From the NCBI RefSeq assembly GCF_010550245.1, contig NZ_JAAGLU010000017.1:124001-188000 (forward strand): a stretch of 64,000 bases of DNA, read 5' to 3'. Source of the DNA: Streptomyces sp. SID12501 (GTDB taxonomy: Bacteria > Actinomycetota > Actinomycetes > Streptomycetales > Streptomycetaceae). The notes beneath the pieces were generated by a model. It did not search any database, had not been told where the DNA came from, and worked only from the letters and a program-made list of their open reading frames with translations. Both the position numbers and the translations under genes were made by a program. Below are positions 8,419-15,528 of this stretch, piece after piece; positions within the stretch are counted from its first letter, which is position 1, and every line of letters starts with the position of its first letter.

Positions 8419-8598
8419 TCACTCGTTGAGGAGTTCCTCGAGGTCGGTCAGGCAGTCTCCCCAGCCCGTACTGGCGGCGGTGGGCCGCCGGAGGGCAGGC
8501 ACGTCGCGAACGCCCGAGGCCCGTGCGGCCAGGACGACGCTCTCCGGGACGGGTGCGCACAGGCAGACCAGTGGGTCCTGGGGTGGAGACGACGTCAT
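8419..8598 (-). CDS. Small BFD-like [2Fe-2S] peptide with one cysteine missing
   Basis: A 59-residue peptide starting at ATG 8598. That ATG overlaps the stop of the broken amidohydrolase (ATGA); an in-frame GTG lies at 8607. The pattern CLCAPVPESVV followed later by GWGDCLTDLEELL resembles bacterioferritin-associated-ferredoxin domains, which carry CxC and CxxC pairs. Here the second pair reads GWGDC, so only three of four cysteines are present; TGG for TGC/TGT would be a single base change. It could be an electron donor or regulator for a neighbour. Assignment rests on the pattern only. Confidence 0.5.
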   Translation of the reverse strand: MTSSPPQDPLVCLCAPVPESVVLAARASGVRDVPALRRPTAASTGWGDCLTDLEELLNE

Positions 8599-9478
8599 GC
8601 GTCGCACCCCACGGTCTCGCCCAGCAGGGCCAGGGCGAGGTCGAGGACGTCCGCGATGACGTCCGGATCACTGTCCGCGATGACCAGCGGGGGTGGATGT
8701 CGATCACGTCTGGGGCCATTCCGGTCGAGGCGACGACGAGCCCGGTCCGCGGGTCGGCCGACAGGCACAGGCCTCGGCCGTTCCGGTGGCGATGATCGGC
8801 AGGACTCCCGCGTCGTTGCAGTCGATCCAGCCGGCGAGGACGGTCAGGACGTCCGGCATGTCGTTGAACAGGTGGTCGGTCACCACCCGGGCGCCCTCGC
8901 TGTTCCACTGCGTGGCCCAGGAGATGCCGATGATGTCCTTGAGCAGCCGGGCGCTGAGGCCGGGGTCGGCGCGTGTGGAATGCCCCAGGGAGGGCCGTGC
9001 TCCGTGGCCGAGCAGCATCGGCACGATCCGGTCGAAGCCCGGGTGGCGGTCGACACCGTGTGGGCGTCGGGGGAGAGGGCGTCGGGGGAGAGGACGATGC
9101 AGCACAGACCGAGGTCACCGAGGCGGGCCGGCCGTTCCCGCTCCGCAAGCGTCGGCGCCCACACGGTGTCGGCCGGCGTGCCGGCTTGGCTGGAGAGCAG
9201 CGGGCCTTCCAGGGCGACGCCGACGACGTGTGGGATGCGTCCGGCACGCCTCATGGCGTCGTAGCGGCGCATGAACTTCTCGAACTCGTCCAGCCGGTGG
9301 TGGTGCAGGTACAGGGTCGGGATGCTGAGGACCCCTTCCCGTGCGCAGACGTGATCGAGGAGTTCGAGGTCGAGCAGGGAGAACTCGGAGAAGTCCACGT
9401 CGGCAAGCCATGACAGTGGGCGTCTACCGGAAGCAGCGGGTTATGGGTCTGCTCGGCCGGGCCGGACAGGTTCTCCAT
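8595..9478 (-). pseudogene. Metal-dependent amidohydrolase, interrupted by four single-base frameshifts
   Basis: Read from ATG 9478, the protein begins MENLSGPAEQ and reaches LPVDAHCHGL, the HxH metal motif of amidohydrolases such as N-acetylglucosamine-6-phosphate deacetylase. The frame then breaks near 9403, 9065, 8772 and 8692. Stitching the pieces gives a coherent protein of about 295 residues with YLHHHRLDEFEKF, VALEGPLLS, ARPSLGHSTRADPG and a C-terminus ending LLGETVGCDA at 8595. Each break looks like one lost base, and four of them leave a net shift. A 15-bp direct repeat (CTCTCCCCCGACGCC twice) lies at one break. The substrate is unknown. It is divergent from the HAD operon. Confidence 0.7.
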
Positions 9479-9504
9479 CGTTCATCCCTTTTCGCGATTC
9501 CTGT

Positions 9505-9690
9505 TGAGTGTTGTCAAATTTGGCTTGACATTACTTGACAGATGGTGTCGGAGGTCGTTGGCCGCACTACCAGGGGTGTCTGAATCAAGAGGGAAGTTGA
9601 GCTTGATAATCGACTGGCAGCTCAGCGGCGTCGGCGTTGCCAACTACTGTCAAGTTCCGACTTCCATGCTTGACTGACTTGTCAACGCGG
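9505..9690. promoter_or_regulatory. Divergent regulatory region with repeated GTCAA/TTGAC sites
   Basis: The 263-bp gap between the broken amidohydrolase and the HAD operon has no gene. It holds at least six GTCAA/TTGAC half-sites: TTGTCAA at 9511-9517, TTGACA at 9525-9530 and 9535-9540, TGTCAAG at 9648-9654, TTGAC at 9670-9674 and TTGTCAA at 9679-9685. Several form inverted pairs. The region is also AT-richer than its surroundings. The same palindromic unit lies before the XRE regulator gene at 13373-13385, which suggests that regulator binds both. A GATAAT at 9605-9610 could serve as a rightward -10 box. Operator function is inference. Confidence 0.5.
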
Positions 9691-9741
9691 CCTTAGGTTT
9701 ATCTGGCAATCGCGATCAAGTGAGCCAAGGGGGGGCGGCAG

Positions 9742-10421
9742 GTGGACCACGAGTCGGTCGTCTTCGACAACAGCCGTGTCCTCGTGGGCAGTGAGGCACT
9801 GGGCAACCGTCTGCCGGCCGCGATGCCGACGGACGAGGTGGCGCCGACGACGTTCGCCGAGGCCGTCGAGCACTACCTCGGGAAGTCCTTCGCGGACATG
9901 GCCGAAACGGTCCGCCGACGAACCGGCACGACGGTCCCCGACGACTTCGGACGCCGCTTCCACGCCCGGCTCTTCGACGCCTTCGCGCGGGAGCTCGCCG
10001 CGGTGGACGGAGTCCACGAGTTGCTGGACGACCTCGATGCCCGCGGTATCCCCTACTGCGTCGTCTCCAACGACACCGCCGAGCGGGTCGTCGTCTCACT
10101 CGGCCTGACCGGCCTCGCTCCCGGCTGCAAGGCCGGATCTTCGGCGCCGACCAGGTCGACCGCCCCAAGCCCGCCCCCGACCTCTTCCTCCACGCGGCAC
10201 GGCGCCTCGGCGTGGACCCCCGGGCATGTCGGGTCGTCGAGGACGGCGCACGGGGAGTCGCTTCCGTGAGGGCAGCCGGCGTGAAGGTGTTCGGCCTCGC
10301 GACGCTCACGCCGCGCACCTGGCTCGTCGCCGCCCACCGTGTCCTCGGTTCCATGGGGGAGTCGCGCGAACTGATCCCCGCGCTCCTTCCCGGCCGGCTC
10401 CTGGAGGAGGCTCGCCGATGA
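9742..10421 (+). pseudogene. HAD-IA phosphatase-like gene, frameshifted and with an altered active site
   Basis: GTG at 9742 follows a G-run ribosome site. The protein reads VVFDNSRVLVGSEALGNRL, clearly the start of a beta-phosphoglucomutase-like HAD, which would normally read DNDGVLVDSEALG; the acid/base aspartate is therefore replaced by serine. VVSNDTAERV is motif II. The frame breaks near 10121 (one base missing in GCTCCCGGCTG) and resumes as RIFGADQVDRPKPAPDLFL (motif III lysine), then ACRVVEDGARGVASVRAAG (motif IV). The end, GRLLEEARR, overlaps the next ATG (ATGA). A repaired protein would be about 226 residues. Both the indel and the substitutions argue for decay or a poor-quality stretch. 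Confidence 0.7.
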
Positions 10422-11281
10422 CCGACCACCGCCACCCCGGACTGCACGTCCTCGATCTCGACGGAACTCTGCTGCGTTCTGACGCCACACTCGGCGCGTA
10501 CGCCCGCGACGGACTCAACGCGCTGCTGGACGCGGGCACTTCGCTGACCGTGGCCAGCGCGCGCAGCGCCGTCGCCATACGCAGTCTGCTCGCCGGCGTG
10601 CGGCTGACGCTGCCCGTCATCGAGCTCAACGGCGCATTCCTCACCGACCTCGCGTCCACCCGGCACCTGGCTCACCGCACCCTCGGCCCGGACACGGCCA
10701 CCGCCGCGCTGGACGCGCTCACGCAACTCGGCGCAGAACCCGTGCTGACCACCTGGGACGGCACCCACGACCGTGTCCTGCACGGACCCTGCAGCAACTC
10801 GGCCACCGCCTGGTACGCGCAGGAGAAGCGCGCGCACGGCGATCCGCGGATCAGCGCCTACCAGGACCCGTACGCCGAGGTCGTCGGCACGCGCACCGCC
10901 GCGGTGATCGCCTTCGTCCCCGACGAGCAGGCGAAGACCGCCGTCATGGTCCTCGAGGAGGCTCTCGGCGCCACGGCCACCGTCCTGGCCGCCGCCAACC
11001 GCTACGTACCCGGCTGGACCGAGGTCCAGGTCGCGCACCCCGAAGCCGAGAAGGGCTTCGCTGTGCGCGAGTTGGTTCGCACCACGAGTCTCGGACACCT
11101 GCCCCTGACCGTGTACGGCGACCACCTCAACGACCTGCCCATGTTCGCCGTCGCCGACCGGGCCGTCGCCCCCGCCAACGCTCACCCGGACGTCCTCGCG
11201 CGGGCCACCGTCGTCACAGCCGCCAACGACGAGGACGGCATCGTCCGTTACCTGCTGGACGGGGCGGCCGGGCTGTGCTGA
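10418..11281 (+). CDS. HAD hydrolase, Cof-type (IIB) phosphatase
   Basis: A 287-residue intact HAD. Motif I is LHVLDLDGTLL with both aspartates, motif II lies in LTVASARS, and the C-terminal YGDHLNDLPMFAVADRAVAPANA is motif IV of Cof/sugar-phosphatase proteins. A C2B-type cap lies between. Likely a phosphatase on a sugar phosphate or nucleotide. The ATG at 10418 overlaps the preceding stop and the 3' end overlaps the kinase start, so it is the second member of a tightly coupled operon. Confidence 0.85.
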   Translation: MTDHRHPGLHVLDLDGTLLRSDATLGAYARDGLNALLDAGTSLTVASARSAVAIRSLLAGVRLTLPVIELNGAFLTDLASTRHLAHRTLGPDTATAALDALTQLGAEPVLTTWDGTHDRVLHGPCSNSATAWYAQEKRAHGDPRISAYQDPYAEVVGTRTAAVIAFVPDEQAKTAVMVLEEALGATATVLAAANRYVPGWTEVQVAHPEAEKGFAVRELVRTTSLGHLPLTVYGDHLNDLPMFAVADRAVAPANAHPDVLARATVVTAANDEDGIVRYLLDGAAGLC

Positions 11282-11931
11282 ACGTCATGGAGGGTATCGA
11301 CGGCAGCGGGAAGTCCACGGTCGCGCGCCTCGTCACACAGGAGCTCGAACCGGGCAGCACCGCCCCCACCGGCAGGAAGCACACCGTGGCGGCCGATCCG
11401 GGAACCGAGGCGAGCGCCGACCTGCTGCGCGAGCTCATCTGGTCTTCGCCCGAGAAGCAGGGCGACACCTACGGGGCCGCGCACTGGATCCTGCTCATAG
11501 CCTCCTGGTATGCGGGTCCGGCCCGGCTGCGCCCCGATCTGACGGACGCAGGCACGCTCGCCGTGCTGGACGGCTGGTACTACCGGGACATCGCCAAGAC
11601 GCTGGTCCGTGAACCCTTGGACACGCGTTGGGCCGAGTCGCCTTTCGACCCGGTCCCCGAACCCGCCCTGACGGTCCTGCTCGATGTCGCGCCCGAGGTC
11701 GCCCGGGCGCGTCGCGACAACTTCAAGGACACCGAGATCGGCTGCTGGGACGGCTTCACGGGCTCGTCCCGAGCGTCCTTCTTCGGCTACCAGACGCTCG
11801 CGTGCCGCGAGCTTCTGCACACGGCGAAGGCCCGCGGCCGGCCCGTACCGACCCCGGACGCGGACGATCCGCCGGAGCGCACCGCGGACGCCGTGGCAAC
11901 AGCGGTGCGCGCGCTGAGGAGAACGCCATGA
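11275..11931 (+). CDS. Thymidylate-kinase-like P-loop nucleotide kinase
   Basis: A 218-residue protein with Walker A EGIDGSGKST at residues 6-15, the hallmark of dTMP kinases, and a DGWYYRDIAK segment near residue 103 where dTMP kinases have the DR(Y/F) substrate motif. A VLLDVAPEVARARR lid-type segment follows. The middle is longer and different from housekeeping Tmk, so the phosphate acceptor may be an unusual nucleotide or another small molecule. The start is GTG at 11275, overlapping the HAD stop, and the end overlaps the next ATG. The cell should hold a separate tmk, so this is probably an accessory kinase. Confidence 0.8.
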   Translation: MLNVMEGIDGSGKSTVARLVTQELEPGSTAPTGRKHTVAADPGTEASADLLRELIWSSPEKQGDTYGAAHWILLIASWYAGPARLRPDLTDAGTLAVLDGWYYRDIAKTLVREPLDTRWAESPFDPVPEPALTVLLDVAPEVARARRDNFKDTEIGCWDGFTGSSRASFFGYQTLACRELLHTAKARGRPVPTPDADDPPERTADAVATAVRALRRTP

Positions 11932-12887
11932 GCCCAACCCGTGATGTGGTCGGCACCTCCGACCTCGATGTCTTCGCCGACACTCTCGCCGACGTCATGG
12001 CCGGGCGGTGCCCGGCGGACGAACTCGGTCGGCTGCCGGCCGCCGGTTCACCGGTGGCCCGGCGGATCCGCAGCGAGTACGAGAAGACACCCGCCACGGC
12101 ACCGATCGCCCAGACCGCACAGGAGTCGCCGGTCTCGCACGGCGGGCCGCTGCCCGACCCGCTTCCGTCCCAAGGCGGAACCGTGGTCGATCAACTCGAC
12201 CGACTCACCGTCGACTGGACCGACTTCGAAGCGGCGGGCGAGATCACCCGCGACCTCGTCCAGCGCATCGCGGACGACAAGGAGTCCCTGCGCAAACTCG
12301 TCTACGACGTGGAGAACAAGCCGGAGCTCCTCGCCATGTGCGAGCGCCACCAACTGCTCGACTACATCGTCCTGTACGACGCGCTCGACCGGGGTATCCG
12401 GCTGCACCTGCACATCTCCACCGACGATCACTTCGACCGCCCGCACGACCACAGGTTCTCCTTCTCCAGCCGCATCGTGACGGGCGGTTACACGCACACC
12501 TGGTACCACACGGACGGCGACATCTACGGCGACGGCCCCGACCCGGAGGCGCGCCAGCACCTCGACCGTCACCACCCGGACCCGCGGGCCCTGGGCAAGC
12601 TGGAGAAGCTGACGCCGCACATCGTGCGCCGGGAGGCGCCGGGCAGCTGCTACACGCTGCACCACAGCGCAATCCACACCACGTTCACCACCCCCGACAC
12701 CGTTTCCCTCTTCCTGCGCGGGCCGGCCGAGAAGGACCGATCCGTGATCATGGACAAGCAGGAGGGCATCCTCTGGTGGCGCTTCGGTCACCAGGACGAG
12801 CCCGAGGAGCGCCGCCGGCAGAAGGCTATGGGTCTCGACGCCTACCGGCAGATCCGCGAACGCCTGGAGCGGCTCGGCGCCATCTGA
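11928..12887 (+). CDS. Cupin-like protein of unknown function
   Basis: A 319-residue protein that I do not recognise as a named family. The N-terminal 120 residues are helical and proline-rich. The C-terminal half has cupin-like metal-site spacing: RGIRLHLHIS, then PHDHRFSFSSRIVTGGYTHTW, and later YTLHHSAIHTTF. Several histidines lie on predicted beta strands, as in cupin dioxygenases or isomerases. The C-terminus is charged and ends ERLERLGAI. The ATG at 11928 overlaps the kinase stop. The coupling suggests that the product of the kinase or HAD enzymes is its substrate; that is inference. Confidence 0.75.
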   Translation: MSPTRDVVGTSDLDVFADTLADVMAGRCPADELGRLPAAGSPVARRIRSEYEKTPATAPIAQTAQESPVSHGGPLPDPLPSQGGTVVDQLDRLTVDWTDFEAAGEITRDLVQRIADDKESLRKLVYDVENKPELLAMCERHQLLDYIVLYDALDRGIRLHLHISTDDHFDRPHDHRFSFSSRIVTGGYTHTWYHTDGDIYGDGPDPEARQHLDRHHPDPRALGKLEKLTPHIVRREAPGSCYTLHHSAIHTTFTTPDTVSLFLRGPAEKDRSVIMDKQEGILWWRFGHQDEPEERRRQKAMGLDAYRQIRERLERLGAI

Positions 12888-12948
12888 CCGCCCGCGCGGT
12901 CATGTTCCGTACCGGACCATTGGTGCCTTCTGAGGAGAACACCTCGCC

Positions 12949-13340
12949 ATGAGCATCGAGACGGCAGACCGGGTACACGCCAACAACACCGCAGTCGCAC
13001 TCTTCGAGGACGTCGGGCCCATCGACTGGGACGACCTGCCGGCGGCCGAGCTGACCCAGCGGCTCATCCGCGAGTTCGCCGCCGACAAGGCCTTGTCAGC
13101 GGCGCCGGCCTGCCACCGGAGTCCATGCCGGACTTGATGAAGGCGATCGGTTCGGTCCTCCCGCTGCGCCACGCCATCGAGGACCTGCGGGCCCTCTTCG
13201 ACGGCGCGTCGTTCGCCGTGATCTGGTCGAGCCTGGGGCGGGAGGCTGTGGTCGCGCTGGGGTATGCGTCGCCGGCGTACGGCCTCCTCCGGTTCTTCGA
13301 GCGGCGGGGGCGGGCGAACGCGGCCCTGGAGGTCATGTGA
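12949..13340 (+). pseudogene. Small helical protein of unknown function, one frameshift
   Basis: ATG at 12949 begins MSIETADRVHANNTAVALFE and ADKALS ends the good part near 13095. One base appears lost there (GGCCTTGTCAGC). In the shifted frame the protein continues VSGAGLPPESMPDLMKAIG, LRHAIEDLRALFDGASFAV, then ASPAYGLLRFFERRGRANAALEVM to the stop at 13340. The rebuilt protein of about 130 residues is all-helical. Its tail loosely recalls effector-associated adaptor domains, but this is weak. It lies between the cupin gene and the XRE regulator, about 60 bp from the former. Confidence 0.55.
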
Positions 13341-13372
13341 GGCCCGGGTCCCGATGGGCATTGCTGCAGCGA

Positions 13373-13423
13373 GTCAATTGTTGACCGACTGATTCTGCTG
13401 GATATTGCCAATCAAGGCAATAT
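13373..13423. promoter_or_regulatory. Two inverted repeats before the XRE regulator
   Basis: GTCAATTGTTGAC at 13373-13385 is a palindrome of the same half-site found repeatedly at 9505-9690. Seventeen bases on is a second perfect repeat, ATATTGCC (13402-13409) with GGCAATAT (13416-13423) around a six-base spacer. Both lie in the gene-free stretch 13341-13535 ahead of the regulator, so autoregulation is likely. No clear terminator for the preceding operon is visible. Confidence 0.5.
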
Positions 13424-13535
13424 TTTCCAAGGTTGCCAAGGCGTGGGATCATGCGGGGGTGGGTCACTGGACTCACCCCCGTCCGGGCGTCGTTCCCGCC
13501 GGGAGGAGGAAGAGACTTCCGCACAGAGGTGCAAT

Positions 13536-14753
13536 GTGCTCCAGCAGCCAGCATTCGGCAAGCGCCTGCGCCAGCTCAGGCAACACCGTGGCATCTCACA
13601 GGTTGACCTCACCGGACCGGGCATGTCGGCCGCCTATCTGTCGAGGCTGGAGTCCGGGAACCGGCGGCCCACCGACCGGGCCGTCGCCTACCTGGCCGAG
13701 CGGCTCGGGGTGCCCAGGGAGACGTTCGAGGACGACCGGCCCGAGGACAGCCTCACCGACCTCGTCGCGACCGTGGCCGCCACGCCGGAGCGTGATCTCG
13801 ACAGTGACACAGGCAGGCTCCTCACCCAGGGCCTCGACGCGGCCGGCGAAGCGGACCCGCTGACCCGCTGGCACGCGCTCACCCAACTGGCCCGGGTGTA
13901 CGAGGTGGTGGGCGACTTCCGTAAGGAACACGAGGCCCTCGTCCGCCTCAACGCTCTCAGCGAGGAACTGGGACGCGCCGCGTTGCAGGTTCGCGCCCGG
14001 CTCAGGCTCGCGCGCTGCGCCCGTGACCTCGGCGACGCGAAAGCCGCCCGGGACGCGGTGACCGAGGTGCTGGCTCTCCGCGACGAGCGTCAGCTGCGGC
14101 TCTCCGCCGCCGAACTCGTGCGGAGCAAGCTTCTGTTGGTGTCGGTCCAGGCCGAGCTCGGCGACCTGGCGGCAGCCGCGCGGCTGGCCGACGAGGTGTG
14201 CCAGTCACTGCGGGGAACGACCGGGGTGCTCGCGGCCGAGGCGTTCTGGAGCGCCGGCACGGTGGCCGCCCGGCAGGGCAATCACGCTGCCGCGACGGAA
14301 CGCCTGCTCGAGGCCATGGCTGCCGTGGACAGTCATGACGACCTGAAGCTCTGGATCCGGCTCCGGCTGGTCGGCGCGTCCCTCTCGCTGGAGGCCTCAC
14401 CGCCGCGGGTGGAGGACGCCGAGTCCTTCCTCGCAGAGGCCGAACCCGCCCTGAAGCTCATCGGAACCCCGCGCCATCAGCAGGAACTGCTCTATGTGCA
14501 GGCGAAGCTCGCCTTCCACCAGGGCGCGACCGACCGTGCGGGCGAACTGCTGACGGCGGGCGAGGACGGCCGGCAACTGCTGTCCTACCGCGACCAGATT
14601 CGCTACGACGTCCTGCGCGGCCTGCTCGCCCTGCGCGCGGGTGAGCAGGGCGCCCTCGGCCGGCTGCGGGAGATCGCCGCCAGGGTGCAGGCCGGGAACA
14701 TGCCGGACCTGGCGGCCGAGGTGTGGCGTACGGTCGCTGAGAACACGATCTAG
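13536..14753 (+). CDS. XRE-family regulator with TPR-like C-terminal region
   Basis: About 405 residues. The N-terminal helix-turn-helix spans residues 5-60 (GKRLRQLRQHRGISQ, then MSAAYLSRLESGNRRPT as the recognition helix). The remaining 330 residues are alpha-helical with repeated A/L spacing typical of tetratricopeptide repeats (RWHALTQLARVYEVVGDF and similar). Such regulators often sense a peptide or metabolite through the repeats. I chose the GTG at 13536, with AGAGG upstream and the start of homology; the frame remains open about 90 bp further upstream. It probably controls the divergent operons at 8.6-13.3 kb through the GTCAA sites. Confidence 0.85.
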   Translation: MLQQPAFGKRLRQLRQHRGISQVDLTGPGMSAAYLSRLESGNRRPTDRAVAYLAERLGVPRETFEDDRPEDSLTDLVATVAATPERDLDSDTGRLLTQGLDAAGEADPLTRWHALTQLARVYEVVGDFRKEHEALVRLNALSEELGRAALQVRARLRLARCARDLGDAKAARDAVTEVLALRDERQLRLSAAELVRSKLLLVSVQAELGDLAAAARLADEVCQSLRGTTGVLAAEAFWSAGTVAARQGNHAAATERLLEAMAAVDSHDDLKLWIRLRLVGASLSLEASPPRVEDAESFLAEAEPALKLIGTPRHQQELLYVQAKLAFHQGATDRAGELLTAGEDGRQLLSYRDQIRYDVLRGLLALRAGEQGALGRLREIAARVQAGNMPDLAAEVWRTVAENTI

Positions 14754-14938
14754 AGGAATCGCTCAGGGCCGTCGCGACCGGAGAGCACAACCGGTCCTGG
14801 CCCCGGCCGGGGCGGTCGGTGTCTGTGGGAGAAACCGGGAGTTGGCGCGTGAGCAGGGCTCGGTCGAGAGCAGGCCATCGCGCAAGTCTCCCTGGTGAAA
14901 GCGTAGTTCGACCGGCGGAGTGCACGATTGTCTTGTCC

Positions 14939-15070
14939 CGGTCTGTCCTGCTGCAGCTGCTCAGCCCCCTACATACGGCCGACGGAGTCGAGACGATCAG
15001 GATGCTGTGCGGGTGCATCCTGCAGGGACTCATCGAGGCCGAGGCGACCGAGGCCATCGGCGCCGCCCAG
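14939..15070 (+). mobile_element. Remnant of an IS256-family transposase (N-terminal piece)
   Basis: The translated piece TADGVETIRMLCGCILQG followed by LIEAEATEAIGAA matches the conserved N-terminal segment of IS256-family transposases, which continues in intact copies with an ER-rich stretch. Here it stops after GAAQGE and runs directly into RHS-repeat sequence. No terminal inverted repeats and no catalytic DDE region are present. The 14754-14938 stretch upstream contains no recognisable gene. It marks an old insertion or deletion scar after the XRE gene. Confidence 0.65.
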
Positions 15071-15076
15071 GGCGAG

Positions 15077-15371
15077 ACCGTCACCTACTCCTGCGACCTG
15101 GCCGGCGATCGCCTGACCCTGGCCTCGCCCTACGGCGCCGTCACCCACCACCCGGCCGGTTCGGCGACATACGTACAACGCCCGCGACCAGGTGACGTCC
15201 GACGGCACGTGCACCTACGGTGCACGCCGCGTGGCACGATGTCCGCCGAGGACTCCATGGTGGCGTACACCTTCGACACGTACGGCCAGCAGTTGACCGC
15301 CCGTGTGACGGCGTACACGTACGCGCTGGGCCGTGCGATCACTGCCGGCTCGAACACCCTCGCCTGCCCAC
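15077..15371 (+). pseudogene. RHS/YD-repeat protein fragment
   Basis: Pieces in two frames form YD-type repeats: TYSCDLAGDRLTLASPYGAV, then YNARDQVTSDGTCTYG in a shifted frame from 15174, then PRGTMSAEDSMVAYTFDTYG and AYTYALGRAITAGSNTLA back in the first frame. Intact RHS proteins are over a thousand residues, secreted, and often carry a C-terminal toxin; nothing of that is left. Fused to the IS256 fragment, it is debris. 15372-15528 has no recognised gene. Confidence 0.65.
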
Positions 15372-15528
15372 CAAGGTCCGTCATGGGGGAAACATCTCCA
15401 CGCCGAAGAGGTCCCGGATCGGCGCACCTTCAGTGTTCGACTGGTGACGCGTGCTTGCCACCGGAATTCGCACAACTCTCGAGCCGTCCGAGCAGTCATT
15501 CTCATAGCGGGATTCGGAGGGGGAGCGC

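Noticed and set aside
9525..9540. TTGACA copies read as sigma-70 -35 boxes
   Set aside because: No -10 element lies at 16-18 bp from either copy, and the same half-site recurs in both orientations, which better suits an operator.
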